From Mastigias papua (lineage: Eukaryota > Cnidaria > Scyphozoa > Rhizostomeae > Mastigiidae), in contig OZ025269.1 in assembly GCA_964019165.1 (NCBI GenBank), positions 14,471,422 through 14,535,421 of the forward strand: a stretch of 64,000 bases of DNA, given 5' to 3'. The notes below the pieces were generated by a model. The model saw only the letters and a program-made list of their open reading frames with translations. It was not told where the DNA came from and did no database searches. This document shows, piece after piece, positions 1 through 13,546 of this stretch. The first letter of the stretch is position 1; every line of letters starts with the position of its first letter. Made by a program: the position numbers and the translations under genes.

Positions 1-169
1 AAACTCACTTCGTGGTACAACGATAAGGATGATGATCCCTTTAACCACAGCATGGCAATTACAATCCATTAGAGCATAGAAATTCTGGTGCCTTCGAAGC
101 ACACTATCAAACTCCAAAATTACTTCATAGTCAGCAGCTGAAAACTGGAGTAACTTCTTTCGTTTTTGT
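1..169 (-). CDS. Candidate internal exon of an unidentified gene, cut by the window edge
   Basis: On the minus strand a frame stays open from a good acceptor (pyrimidine-rich tract then TATGCAG, exon beginning at 169) to the window start, about 56 codons. The translation is mixed and protein-like (for example LLQFSAADYEVILEFDSV). I recognise no family. The exon may end before position 1, because a GT follows GCTGTG near position 50. This is inference from one acceptor and one open frame only. Confidence 0.25.
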
Positions 170-2134
<1,965 letters not shown>

Positions 2135-2193
2135 GCGTGTAGAAACCAAAATTAGTTGCACGTAGAAAGACAAAAAAGGCGTTATAAATGCGG

Positions 2194-2226
2194 AACGCGT
2201 TTCGTCCATTCACGAGGAATCGTCAG
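2194..2226 (-). other. PLE-type terminal motif (CTGACGA - hairpin - CGAAAC)
   Basis: On the minus strand the order is CTGACGA, a short hairpin (ATTC/GAAT), then GGACGAAACGCGTT. The same layout, a CTGANGA box, a small stem and CGAAAC, occurs at four other places in the window and resembles the LTR-like ends of Penelope-like elements, which in other animals carry hammerhead-type ribozyme cores. A working ribozyme fold is not shown. The microsatellite at 1839-2134 lies directly downstream on this strand. Confidence 0.5.
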
Positions 2227-2558
2227 CCTCGACTGTCATAAAATGGTGGGAAACTGAAAAAAAAGCTGTGCTAGGTGGGGTGAAGAAATTTGACTTCACA
2301 CTTTCTCTTCAGCCCCCACCCTGACCATAGATAATGACCGCTCCCTAATGCATATAGATTTCAAAAACAATTTTTTGTTATTATATGACAAACATAAGCA
2401 AAATAACACTTATCTCAACCAGGTGTCCAAAATTGAGGCTTCCGTACCTTAACGCACCTTAAAGCACGTGCTAACTTGAAAAGTTGAATAGGTGCGTGAC
2501 CACCCAATGAGATGTCAAGAAAGTAATAATGACAGGCCAAGTGGGCCAGGTGCAGATA

Positions 2559-2936
2559 GGAATACTCCTTTACAAGACACCTGATAAAGTTAATGCAACA
2601 GAGTAATTATAAAGTAATTAACAAAGCAAGTATAAAAAACACTTCAACTTTTTAAAACATTTCGACTTGCGTCTCATTAGTTATACCATTCCAGAAACAA
2701 TAAGTGCATTTATAATCATAAAAACAAAAGAACAATATGCAATTACCAATAAAGATTTTTTACACAATGCAATATGACTGCAATGAATAACACATGCACT
2801 TGAAAAGAAGGGAAACTGAAGTTAGTACGTTACAAAAGTGAGTTAGAGAAGATGATACCGTCGGTCCCTACGGAATACTCCTTTACAAGACACCTGATAA
2901 AGTTAATGCAACAGAGTAATTATAAAGTAATTAACA
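2559..2936 (+). repeat. Direct duplication of a ~65-bp segment
   Basis: Bases 2559-2624 and 2872-2936 are essentially identical (both start GGAATACTCCTTTACAAGAC and end AAAGTAATTAACA), separated by about 250 bp. No coding content is recognised; a 64-codon frame through the second copy is not protein-like. Confidence 0.85.
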
Positions 2937-5389
2937 TAGATAAAAGTCAAGTGTGCATATCTATGTCTGAGAGAGATACTTTCCATTCCCACGTAACTAA
3001 AAAGGAGCATAAGATCAATTTTATATTTGATTATTCTCTCTTTTAATCTCTTCGTTTTCTATCATGGATTTTATCTACACATCTTTTTTCATATTTTCTT
3101 TTATTTAATCTTTTCTTATATTTGGCCTAGTCGCATTTCATTATCCATCTATGTTTTCATCTGCCTTTTCTATCTCATAGCTTCGCACCTACTTTGTTCT
3201 TACAAAGTATCCTATCTACTCAGGCAATGACATTTTCGACACTTGTGGCACATAGGAAACGCACTAACTGCGGCTGCCGGTAGTACCAGGAACAAAGTGG
3301 AAATGCTTTCAAGTTTTGTAGCAGTACGTTGCTGGCGATGGACGCAGGTAGCGTGTTTCCAATGCGTCGTAGTTGTCGCATGCATCATCGTCTGCAATAG
3401 TTGCCTGCAGATAACGGCACATTGGAAACCAGGCTTTAAGTAGCAGTACCTGCGGCTACCAGTGACAGCAGTGACATTCTGTAGGGCATTCTATGGACCG
3501 CACCCACGACCATACCAAATACTTCAATCAGAACTGTTCAAATTTGAATACATACAAGGTTGTGCAAAAGTTTTACGTGAAAGGTGTGCAAAGGCTTGGT
3601 TCATATTACCAAACCAGGGTTGACCAAACTAGCATACGCTCATTGGAAGAGGAGCTAAACTTCCCAAAAACTCGTTTTGTTCTAACAAAGGAGGCTGAGC
3701 CCACCCTTCCCCTTCCACAGCACCCCTGGGTGACAGTCGGGGGCACACTACACTCTCGATAACTTCAATACTCAGGGATAAACGGAAATGTTTGAGTTAT
3801 GGAGAGTTCAAATTTTTGAGAAACAGGTAAAACACAAACAAGAAAAGTTGTAATCATTGAATGGCTCGATGGGATGGCAAAAAACAAACAAAACTTCAAA
3901 CGTCACACATCCCATCACTATACATTCATTCGTAGTTGCGAAGTCAAGACACGCAATATGCAGTTCTGTTCTGTAAACCTTTTGAGAAATTCAAACTGAA
4001 ATGTTCGAAAAGTCGAATGTTCTTGAGATTTTTGAAAAAATCATCGGAAAAATCGACAAAAAATCGGCCACATGACCGAAATAGTTGTTCGAGATGTCGA
4101 GAAACTCGAGAAATCAAGATTCAAGATAACGATAGGCTGTTTTACCTAAATGCAAAATGAGGACCTAAAGATTTGTTCGAGATATCGATTATTGGAGGTA
4201 TCGAGAGTGTGCTGCAAATTGTTTCCAACGTGCCAAATGTGTCGCAGGCCTATTGCCTACGATAGTCGCCGGCAGTAAACGATATATTGGAAACTTGGCT
4301 TACCGAATAATGGACACAAAACGACAAATACATACAATAGATACACAGGATATGGAATCATTCACATAGTGCGTACGCACAAATCCTTGAAAAATTTAAC
4401 TCCCTTTCCCACCTTGTACGTTTAGTGGACTACCTCCCTTGTCCGCGTACGTACTCCTACAAACCTACCCCTCCCTCTGCCGTTGTTTCGTAATGCGTTC
4501 GATGACTTTCACGTTTTTTACCATAAAAATGAAAAAGCAATGAATGTGAATACTTATGTCAGTATTTTTACACGACATGTCGTCTGAATTTATATTATGT
4601 CAGTAAATGTCCCGTTGAGAATATCTAAAATCTTATCAAAAACTTTCGTTCGAATTTCGACCCACTAGTTGCACACCTTGGAAAAGCTCCTCACTACAAT
4701 TCCCTTTCTGCTTTAAGACAAGATATTTCTTAATATTTTGTCAAATCAAGTGTGTGCAAAATGAATAGTGTTAAATGATGAGTGTGTTTTGAATTGAAAA
4801 AAAGCTTCTTGCAAAAACAGTCTTTTCAAGTTTAGTTCTGAAGTTCAGACTACCTGCATCTCACAATGCTTTTAAATTTTTGCTTGATTTAAGCCTCATG
4901 TTTCTTATATACTTTTCCCATACAAAAACATTAATTCCTTCTAATTAATAGCTTCGATCGTCGAATATATTACCTTTCCTGCTGGATAATCGAGTGCTGG
5001 TGGCAGACTAAACGTCAATATTGGATTGAAATACCGCTGTTGAATGCTAGAAAACTATCAAATAGTTTTTCACAGGTAAACATGACATTGCGTACGTACA
5101 TTTTGTCAGGATCCCAACACTTGTACGTAACCATATGCATTTCACTGAATCCCCTCCCCAATTTGTGCGTATGTACTAGTGAACGATCCATATCAGTATT
5201 ACTCTGCTTCCACTTAAAAATTAGTCAGGTAAAACTAATTGCCATCACTAAACAAGCATTCATACCGTTTCGGACCCTCTCAGGACTTGGGACCCTCGGG
5301 GCTCGGGCCACTCAGCCTCCCTGCCCCATAAGTAGCCGCTCCTGTACGCAGAAGTACAGATTTATTTTATAATACCTAATTTCTCGCTG
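2937..5389. other. Intergenic, repeat-derived, no gene seen
   Basis: It contains GC-richer imperfectly inverted sequence at 3200-3480 and 4225-4300 (both carry TTTCCAA.../...TTGGAAAC ends), TCGAGA-rich sequence at 3760-4200, and a copy of the dispersed family with GCCTCATGTTTCTTATATAC near 4690-4925. No open frame looks like a gene. Confidence 0.5.
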
Positions 5390-5700
5390 AGTCTTAATAA
5401 TTTTAATTTCTTATATTTGAGCCTAAGAATATTCTTAATAATTCTTAAATTTTAGTGATTTTGAGCATCAGTACTCATATAGATAACATTCGTATAATAA
5501 AAAGTGCGTAGCTGACACTCCCCGAAGAGTTGCTGAGTCTCATGAGAGCATAATGACTCCCAGGCCGGAAAAGTGAAGCTCATACCCGTTTTGTTTTCTA
5601 AAGAAAGCTCAAATAACAAACAGATCTAAGAAGCCTTGACAAAGCTTAAGCCTATTCTTAGATTTAACTTCAGCGATTTCGAGCTGTGACATTCTCATAG
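5390..5700. repeat. Dispersed repeat with TTGAGCCTAAGAATATTCTT core
   Basis: Repeated AAGAATATTCTTAATAATTC-like words and a gagcct/agcat core match the repeat near 63570-63910. It looks like a short non-autonomous element with self-complementary ends. It lies just downstream of the opsin stop codon. Confidence 0.4.
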
Positions 5701-5729
5701 GCGATATTCTTATAAAAAGTGTGAATAAA

Positions 5730-6812
5730 CTACAAGACGTTCTCAACCATAGTAATGATGTTATAATTTTCATTGCTTTTTGGATCTTTTCTTCCTCTTG
5801 ATATGAGCTCTAACGATCCCACAGCATAGTTGGGTCTTACTCCTTGTAGCCTGCTGTCTGCTTGGATAAAGGGATTCATCGCTGTTGCGCCGCAGTCTCT
5901 TGTTCTGGAAAACACACACTTTGCAAAACATTTGCGAAACAGTTGAAAGAGAAATCTTCGAGAGGTCCTGTCGAAATAGAAAAACACCGACGGATTCAAC
6001 CAACTGGAGCACTTTGCGGCAACTTCACTGAGCAGCAAAAGTTCTTGTGGAACGGCATAATACCCAGAGATCACTGTATAACCTGCTGCTATACAATATG
6101 GCGTCCATGCCAGCACGAATGTTGTTGAAATGAACAAGCAAAGCCGCAAGTTGCCGGTCCTCGCTGCTCTGAATATTCTAGTAGTATTCCGCGTGCAACT
6201 ATTTGCAGCATGATCACCGTTTGCTTTCCTTTTTATGTTCACGTGTATGCAGCCAAAACATGTCACTATTATCGTCACAGGCAGAGCGTAGCAAAAAAAG
6301 AAGAGAGAGTAAAGAAATAATTTCCCTTTTAGGTTGTATTGAACCCACTTCAAAGAGCAACTCCATTTTGTCTCGTGCACATACCCGCCCATTTGAATGA
6401 AGGGCAGTACTGACCAGAGGAAACCATATACCCATCCGACAGCCACAAAAGCAAAGGGCATTCTATGTTCATAAGTAATACTCTTCAAAGGGCAACAGAT
6501 ATGCACGCAAATATCGAACGAAAGTATAGCCATAAAGACGATCGATACAAGACCGCAGAATGTTATTACAAATCCACTTACTATACAAAAGTCACGACTG
6601 TGTTCGTATACTAAAGAATCAACAAGCTGTACACAGTAACCAAGGGTGACTTGGGTTATATCAGCAAACGCAAGGTTACTCAGAACAAAATATTTTACGG
6701 TACCTCGAGCCTTTTTCATGTCCTTCCGTCGTAACGCGAGCAGCATCATTACGTTTAGAAGGAGGGCGGCAACGATTATCAGTCCTAGTGCAACAACTGA
6801 AAGCCCGATCAT
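5730..6812 (-). CDS. Opsin-type class A G protein-coupled receptor, intronless
   Basis: The 360-residue single-exon receptor has seven hydrophobic segments, near residues 1-27, 42-65, 77-99, 120-140, 165-190, 225-249 and 256-280. Family marks: N20 (1.50), D51 in LAFAD (2.50), C76 and C152 as the TM3-loop disulfide pair, W127 (4.50), P178 (5.50), AWTPY at 235-239 (TM6) and NP at 273-274. K267 lies six residues before that Asn, exactly position 7.43 (bovine Lys296), so it should bind retinal through a Schiff base. Oddities: D100-I-C replaces the DRY/ERY triplet, the usual TM3 counterion position is Ser79, and only one or two residues precede TM1 because an in-frame TAA lies 9 bp before the ATG. 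An Asp/Glu counterion could be E147 in the second loop, one residue off the usual spacing. Intronless opsins are common in cnidarians. Ligand, G protein and expression are unknown. Confidence 0.85.
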   Translation of the reverse strand: MIGLSVVALGLIIVAALLLNVMMLLALRRKDMKKARGTVKYFVLSNLAFADITQVTLGYCVQLVDSLVYEHSRDFCIVSGFVITFCGLVSIVFMAILSFDICVHICCPLKSITYEHRMPFAFVAVGWVYGFLWSVLPFIQMGGYVHETKWSCSLKWVQYNLKGKLFLYSLFFFCYALPVTIIVTCFGCIHVNIKRKANGDHAANSCTRNTTRIFRAARTGNLRLCLFISTTFVLAWTPYCIAAGYTVISGYYAVPQELLLLSEVAAKCSSWLNPSVFFYFDRTSRRFLFQLFRKCFAKCVFSRTRDCGATAMNPFIQADSRLQGVRPNYAVGSLELISRGRKDPKSNENYNIITMVENVL

Positions 6813-7784
6813 CGTGAATTACATTTAAGACACTTCAAAGTATCGCACCATCGAAGCACTGTCTAACCAAGGGGAATAAAGCAGGTATTGATTTTGCAAA
6901 GTGCAAATGACAAAACCATAGGGTTGGACCCTTTCATACAATGTACAACAGCAGTAAACAGCAGCAAAGTGTCATTCTACAGGTGGACATGCAACAGGTT
7001 TATGATTTCTCTGGCAGTACTTCGCCATTGCATGTAACTGAAAAGGAATATGGTCAAACTCTAAGTGCAAAATCTCAAGGTCATGAAGTCAAAGCTCTAA
7101 AGACTTTTAACCAGGCAGTAAGACCCTACTTGAATGATGAAAGAGAAAGGGTGCATAAAGACCCAAAATCAACTAGCTTCCATTTTTACAGCTCCTTAAG
7201 CTGCATATCTGTTTCGCCCAAAAGTAGCATTAGAATTGCACGATAAACAAACAGCTTTGCTAAAGTAGAAGCGGTTAAAGAAAGTATCCCCAGCCAATAT
7301 TCTATTCGTAAAGAGTGAAAATTAACTAAATTCATAGTTAAGGTTACTACATATAGGGATTGAAAAAGAATAATCAAACTTCAATCCAAAATGAGCGAAA
7401 GTTAGCTCCCTCAATCAAATTTCCTGAAAATTGTTTCTAAAGCCTACCAACTTATCTTCTAAACCGATCAGTGCAGGAAATACAAGGAGGATCAAAATAA
7501 GATCATTTCGCCATGTCTCAACAAACAACCTAAGATAGGCACTAATGATAACTTCTTCAGAAAGAAGACTGCTTTCTACAACAAAGGCAAAATAACCCAT
7601 TGACACTTACCCGCAGTTAGTCTCACTTGCTATTCACTTCCAGAAATGCTTTCATGAATAAAATACCTCCTCTGAAGCATTCAACACCACAGATGGCTGT
7701 TAATCATAGAAACTACATATCTACAACAAAACACCAGCGAGAAAATCTAGCCCAAAGCAGCCGTCTAGCTATTATCAGCAGCAA
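6813..7784. other. Region upstream of the opsin, no gene seen
   Basis: This should contain the opsin promoter and 5' UTR, but I see no clear TATA box or conserved element. The open frames here have no recognisable domains. Confidence 0.4.
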
Positions 7785-8055
7785 CGCAAAGCAATGTTCA
7801 TTCGACTTGCCGCGTCTTACTCAAGTGTAATCTGTGTGTGGATTGTCAACCGCTCACCTACATCGACAGCAACACAAAGTAATGTTCATTCGACTTGCGA
7901 TGTCTTACTCAAGTGCAATTCTGAGTGTGGACTGTCAACCGCTCACCTACGTCAGCAACAACACAAAATAATGTTCATTCAGTACTGTGCTCATTCGACT
8001 TGCGACGTCTTACTCAAGTGTAATTCTGAGTGTGGATTGTGAACCGCTCACTTAA
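7785..8055. repeat. Tandem repeat, ~90-bp unit, three copies
   Basis: Three units each contain ATGTTCATTCGACTTGC, CGTCTTACTCAAGTG and TGTCAACCGCTCACCTA. The third carries a short insertion that duplicates the TTCATTC segment, and it ends with GAACCGCTCACTT. The 82-codon frame through it is a by-product of the repeat. Confidence 0.9.
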
Positions 8056-8454
8056 AGAAGGAAAGACTATCTCCATCACCTGCATAAGCTAAGCATATTT
8101 GCACCTGGTCTTTGAAAAATAGATTAATGCAAGATCCCTAGAGAACTTATTCAAAAGCTGAAGAACAACAGACCAAGGAAATTCTTCCGACAGTACATTC
8201 TGAAAGGTTGAACATAGAACTGATAAGCTACTAAAGAAGGGAAATAAATAAAAAACCAGACTCAGTCCTTAGAAACTCCTCACAGCTCATTACTAAAGTA
8301 CAAAATAGTAAAGAATAAGAATAAACTAGCAACTGGATCCAATTCAAACTACCAACGATTACATAATCTTATAACTTATTGCTGCACATTATATAATATA
8401 TAACAGAGCATAAATTCTCCATTATCCTTCAAAAAGAATATTCCGTAACTATAT

Positions 8455-8560
<106 letters not shown>

Positions 8561-8629
8561 ACATAGAAAGAAGATGAAAAAAAGAAAGACGAACAGGAAT
8601 ATTTCTATATGATTATAGTCTTAATTCTC

Positions 8630-8661
8630 CACATATTTTGACAGTATAGTCACCATCAGGA
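8630..8661 (-). other. PLE-type terminal motif (degenerate)
   Basis: On the minus strand it reads CCTGATGGTGACTATACTGT then CAAAATATGTGG, a weakened form of the CTGATGA - stem - CGAAACATGT layout. It lies between the PLE endonuclease relic (8860-9152) and the (TA)n tract at 8460-8560, where the 3' end of such an element should be. Confidence 0.45.
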
Positions 8662-8859
8662 GAATGAGTTCATATTTACAAGTTAGGTACAATATATAGG
8701 TTGTATGGTATAATTTTACGTCAAATCAGTTATATATTATATATGTGATTGAGGGATGATAGGCCAAATGGAAATAAAGTAATGAAACCAAAAGATGAAA
8801 GTAATAATATGGCTTATCCATTTGTTTAAAGGATTATAACTAAATCCTTTCTGAGTGGT

Positions 8860-9152
8860 TCAATTTATTTTCTGCCCATGTGAGGCTAGAGTTCTAAGGC
8901 GTAGTATCCAGTTGTCTTCGAGCAGTTCAAGGGTCCTTGCTATTTCATGTTGTTCGCTTTTTTCAATTTTTTTAGTATGGCGAGCTTTGCATCTTCGTTG
9001 AAGTCATGGTTAGCTAGGCGAAAGTGTTGTTCCACAGGGAGCAGCATATCTGTACTCTGTTGATTTGATTCGATGCCTATAATTACTCTGTCTGAAATTA
9101 AACGATCATTCCGACTTTCCAGCCTATTGTTTCCAGCAACGTGGGCATACAT
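8860..9152 (-). pseudogene. Penelope-like element, C-terminal end of the GIY-YIG protein (relic)
   Basis: One minus-strand frame (9152 to about 8945) gives [20 protein letters not shown], matching the HFNLPNHS...ITIL segment after the GIY-YIG core in PLE proteins. A frameshift near 8945 moves the rest to a second frame, where LEDNWILRLRTLASHG matches the family's E-x-x-WI-x-KL-x-TL-x-P-x-G ending, stop at 8860-8862. The GIY-YIG core and the reverse transcriptase are missing, and a (TA)n tract starts 25 bp upstream. It is a 5'-truncated dead copy. The PLE assignment rests on recalled family motifs. Confidence 0.6.
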
Positions 9153-9172
9153 TATATAAATATCTGCTTCGC

Positions 9173-9301
<129 letters not shown>

Positions 9302-9348
9302 ATTATAAACATTATATATAATAATTAACAAATATACCTTCTTATAAT

Positions 9349-9377
9349 GTACATGTGTCGATTGACATCTTCATCAG
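9349..9377 (-). other. PLE-type terminal motif
   Basis: The minus strand reads CTGATGAAGATGTCAAT then CGACACATGTAC, the same layout as the motif near 42231 and the palindrome at 14681-14851, with CGACAC for CGAAAC. About 55 bp further downstream on the minus strand the (TA)n tract begins. Confidence 0.45.
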
Positions 9378-10107
9378 TATAAAGATATAATTAGCTATAT
9401 TGCTTTTATTCAGTAATGTCCATATTTTAAGCATTTATGATTGAGTTATTCCAACTAAAGTGCTCGATACAATGGAGAATGGATTACGTAAGAGCATGGA
9501 AGAAAAACTTCAGTAACATAATGTCCCTTCAAGCGAGTTTCGTGAAGCGCGTAACATACTCCCAACTTCAAGTAACTTAGTCAACAAAAGGAGGCGATAG
9601 GACCCGGGTTCCACTAACAATGTAGAAGCAATATTTTCTAGCTTTTGTGATAATCTTCATATGGACTGGTAGGTTTATATCTCTACGCCACATATGGTGG
9701 CGTTTGATAAACAACATAACAAATAGTGAATTATTAATAACCAACCGTTCATGTAAACACCAAAGCTTCGTCAAATGATCCAAAAGTTAACCGAACCTTT
9801 CATTCTACATTCAAAGCAACATTGTTCGGAACACTAATATCTTTTGCAATTAACGCAGCATTGGTGGGCACACTAGTATCTTAATTACCGCAGCATTGGT
9901 GGGCACACCAATGTCAATATTCGAACAATCCAACATTTAACAAAGCAACTCAGAACAAAGGAACAGTTGGGTATTTTCAACCAACGTTTCTTTCAAATGT
10001 CAAATTCATACAGTCCCGAAAGCAACAATGCGGATTCACCCGTTGGGCGCCTCCAATCAACTTTTTTCAACGCTATCAAATTTTACCCGACGACTAAAGC
10101 AACTAAC

Positions 10108-10695
10108 TCATTGGCCCTTAATACGCTGGCCATTAATGGTGTTCATTTTCCTGAAGAGGTGTTAAGAGGGTGGCTGGTGTCACAAGGGCCGGGGTAAAAA
10201 GGGGCAACTTTTTACAATTCTCAACCAAAAAGCTGCGCTATTTTTATAGTTGGACGTACAGGTCAATTTCAGAGGCCTATTGGCAAGGGAACGATAATTC
10301 GGGGCCTACGCTTACTAATTGCCCCAGCAGCGAGAGCTAGTGAGTTGGAAGTACGTACAGTAGTGGAGTCAGTTCAGAAATAACGAAGGTATAGATTGTG
10401 CTTAAAGAATATATGTCTTTTAATACATCCCAATAGGTACAGTTACCGTCGCATATTTCATATGTTCAGAAAAACAACCATTCTACTAAAAGTTATCCAA
10501 TATGTATCAAAACTGCATGACAAATCTGCAAAGAAAGTTTTAAAATAAAATCCGATATCAGTGTGCAATTAAATGTCCTATCACTTTTTCAATTTCATAC
10601 TTTCTTGAATGTGGTAAAATGCCGTCGAAAGCAGGGGTAGACCAAATTTCTCCCCTGGTGTTATAAAGGTCGGCGTAAAAAGGGCCAATAAGGTA
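10108..10695. mobile_element. MITE, TTATTGGCCC-TIR family, copy 1
   Basis: The left end (CTCATTGGCCCTTAATACGC) and the reversed right end (CCTTATTGGCCCTTTTTACG) form terminal inverted repeats. Copies at 11873-12615 and 34501-34679 share the ends and the TTCCTGAAG subterminal block. Internal words such as ACGTACAGTAG and AGCAGCGAG are shared with copy 2. There is no coding capacity, so it must be mobilised in trans. A TA target duplication is possible but not certain. Confidence 0.7.
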
Positions 10696-11164
10696 TGCTG
10701 GCTCACCCACTATGGTGCTCAAACGACTCAATATTTAACCCAACGTGATGCTAGGTAAAATACGGAATTTAGAAAAATTGTCAACCTTCCCGATCAAGAA
10801 TATCTGCCAGAGAACCCTCCTCACTTCTATTGAATAAAGATGGGCGTAGCCTGCTAATAGGGGTAGGGTTGTCGTGAGGAGTTAGAAATGAGCAACATCA
10901 AAAACCAAGTACCAACAACAGAAAAAAGAAACTGGTCTGCTGAAAGTGGTCGATATCACTATTCAGGCTGTGGTTAGGAAAAACTGCACCTTACAGATCT
11001 TGACCTTGGAAGGTTGCCTGAATTTACATGAGTCTTTCAATGAAAAGTAGATCACCAACATTTGACATGCACAAGTTTCCAGAGCTTCAGACCCACCGGC
11101 CGCAAAGTTTCAGTTTAACACACCGCAACATGCATGACATTGAAGCACACGAAGGTAGGTGAAC

Positions 11165-11272
11165 TGAAGAAGCCGAAGCCGAAGCCGAAGCCGAAGCCGA
11201 AGCCGAAGCCGAAGCCGAAGCCGAAGCCGAAGCCGAAGCCGAAGCCGAAGCCGAAGCCGAAGCCGAAGCCGA
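11165..11272 (+). repeat. (CCGAAG)n hexanucleotide repeat, about 17 units
   Basis: A pure GAAGCC/CCGAAG run of about 106 bp. In one plus frame it reads as alternating Lys-Pro, giving a 91-codon open frame that is otherwise unsupported. It is much more GC-rich than the surroundings and has no interruptions, which suggests recent expansion. A short (TTCC)n tract follows near 11328-11350. Confidence 0.97.
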
Positions 11273-11872
11273 ATGGCCTACTTCATCGCTTCAGTGAAGC
11301 CCTTTCGCTAAGAACCGGAAAACAAGCCTTCCTTCCTTCCTTCCTTCCTTCACCATCTGTGATTGCTGAATTAAAGACTAAAATTTCAGCAGAAATGATG
11401 AGTGCCTGACAAGCAAGTACATAGACTGAGAAAAAATTGAAGTGATGACATCTCCAATGCTCCAGTAACACTGAATTACTGAAAGGATTAAAAACCGAAC
11501 AAAACAAAAGATTAGATTTAACCTATGTTGAACCTAGGTTAATTTGTGTAGTGTGAACAAGGTTTGAGAGCTAGTAATTGCAACAAAACATAGAACGTCT
11601 ATATCAAATACTCACAAACTGTACGCCAAAGCTTCAGCCATCAGTTCTTATACAAAAAGGCCGAACATCTATTTCTATCCACAATTGGCATCCGATAGCT
11701 CTAACTCTCATGGGAGTCGAAATTTGCTAGCTAGCAACGAGCACATTCAAGTCACGAGCAATTGAGAAGTCAAATTATCGAATATCAACTGTGTATATTT
11801 GAAGTCAAAATTAGCAGAATGAAAATATGCCTACCAATCTACCCAACCCATTCTATCACATTCATGGGCATA

Positions 11873-12615
11873 TATCCTTATCAACCCTTTTTTCGCCGGC
11901 CCTTACTTACTGGCCTTAATTTTCCTGAAGCGGTACTGAAAGGGCCGGCAGTAAAAAGGGCCGAAGTTCTACTATTTTCGACCACAAAGAGGCGCTCTTT
12001 TTAAAGTCTTTATTTTTCGGTGTACAATCAAAGTTTAGAAGTCTATTGAAAAGGGACGCAAAAATCGGGGCCCACTATTAATAATGTCCTGAGCAGCGAG
12101 TCCTGACGAATGAGGAATACGTACAGTAGCGGAAGCACAAATACCTCTTCTTAAAATGCACGCCAGTAGGTATAGTTACTGTAGCTAATTCTATAGCGTA
12201 ACCATGAAAGACAATCATTTTTGTAAAAGTTTCCCATCTGTATCAAAATTGCACCAAAAAGTGAACGGATAAAAGCTGGAAGGGATAGGAGAGAAAGAAA
12301 CAGGGAGGAAGAAGAGGAGGACACTGAGATTGTAGTAGAATCTGGCGACGATAGAGAGGGTGTTCCAAAAGCTTAAGACGATTCTACTGAATAAGATGGC
12401 ACGCAGACAAGTAAGGAAGTTTTTGTAACTTATGATTAGGAATGCCAAAATAATAAAAACTACGAATAGTGCGTAAATAAGTGCCTTTTTCCAATTGATC
12501 TTGAACGGTATAAAATGCGGCCCAAAGTGGCGAAGTTCTTCCCTGGCGTTATAAGGTTCCGTGTAAAAAGAGCCGGCATTAAATAGGGGCCGGTGTAAAA
12601 AGGGCCAATAAGGTA
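11873..12615. mobile_element. MITE, TTATTGGCCC-TIR family, copy 2
   Basis: The left end TATCCTTATCAACCC continues into TTTTTTCGCCGGCCC, and the reversed right end reads TACCTTATTGGCCCTTTTTA. GCCGGCCC-type blocks repeat several times at each end. It shares ACGTACAGTAG, AGCAGCGAG and the GGCGTTATAAGG block with copy 1. No transposase reading frame is present. Confidence 0.7.
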
Positions 12616-12810
12616 GCGGTTTAGTAATTCTCTTCGTTTCAATTTTTGAATTACTAATAAAGTTTTAAACTATACTAATTGAACGGTCTCACCACGGTAT
12701 TTCTCTTTTCTTTCCTCTGGTCTTTGTAGACTGGAGACAATAAGCTACACGCGAATTGTGTTTTTGTGTGTTTCTTCGCCAAGATAGAAATTCAACTGAA
12801 CTATTTACAA

Positions 12811-13093
12811 ATTATGATTTGGTATATCTATTTGCTCCCCGGAATTACGTATAAAGATGGAATAACAAAAATCGGTGTAGGAAAGGAAAGGCTAGACAAT
12901 GTGTTGAGGGAAAGTTAGTGTAAAAATAGGCCTAACAAAAGGGCAAGGTGTTATGACGCAATAGAATGTTAAGTGTGATGTTAGTTTAGTGTTAGCGTAG
13001 AGGAAGTGATGGCAATGAGTTGTAGAAAAACACGCAATGAATGAATGAGTGAATGGAGTGGAAGATAAAGTAACTAAAAATGTAATTGCTACA
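12811..13093 (+). repeat. Left arm of a long inverted repeat pair
   Basis: This ~280-bp segment is repeated in reverse complement at 16108-16385 with scattered mismatches. Shared landmarks are CCCCGGAATTACGTATAAAG, GGGCAAGGTGTTATGACGCA and CTAAAAATGTAATTGCTACA. It may be the end of a foldback or long-TIR element of about 3.57 kb (12811-16385), or two independently inserted copies of one repeat. Confidence 0.9.
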
Positions 13094-13546
13094 GTGGTTT
13101 TGAGTGATTCAAAGATTCATTCCTCTAAAGCTCCGTATAAACGCTACAATATTTCACCCATCATTGATGTTGAGCAAAATGTTCGGTCGCTTGAACATCA
13201 CGTTTGGTCACCCATTGACATTTCTGACGTTGAATGGAATTTGCTCGAGCTAAAACTTGCTGGATGAAGGCAGCTAACATTTCTGTATTGTTTTCCACAT
13301 GTTGGCTGAAAGATTGAGTTGACCACCTCTTCATTTATTGATCCAACCCATGAGAAATTTGCTTGGCGAATGGATGACCGCCTAGAAAGGCCTTTCTAAA
13401 GTGTAGGTGGGCAAGAATTCCCTGAAATTACTTTAACACTATTGACAAGTACTTTGATCCCTGACAATTCTTCGAAAAGTTTGGCCTTCAAGTAAATTCC
13501 CTGACATTTCCCTGACTCCCTTGACACAGCAGACACCCCGTAGAAC

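Noticed and set aside
5770..6435. Other frames overlapping the opsin
   Set aside because: They are out-of-frame shadows of a well-supported receptor gene.
11134..11409. 91-codon frame with a Lys-Pro repeat
   Set aside because: It is a product of the CCGAAG hexanucleotide array; nothing coding-like precedes or follows it.
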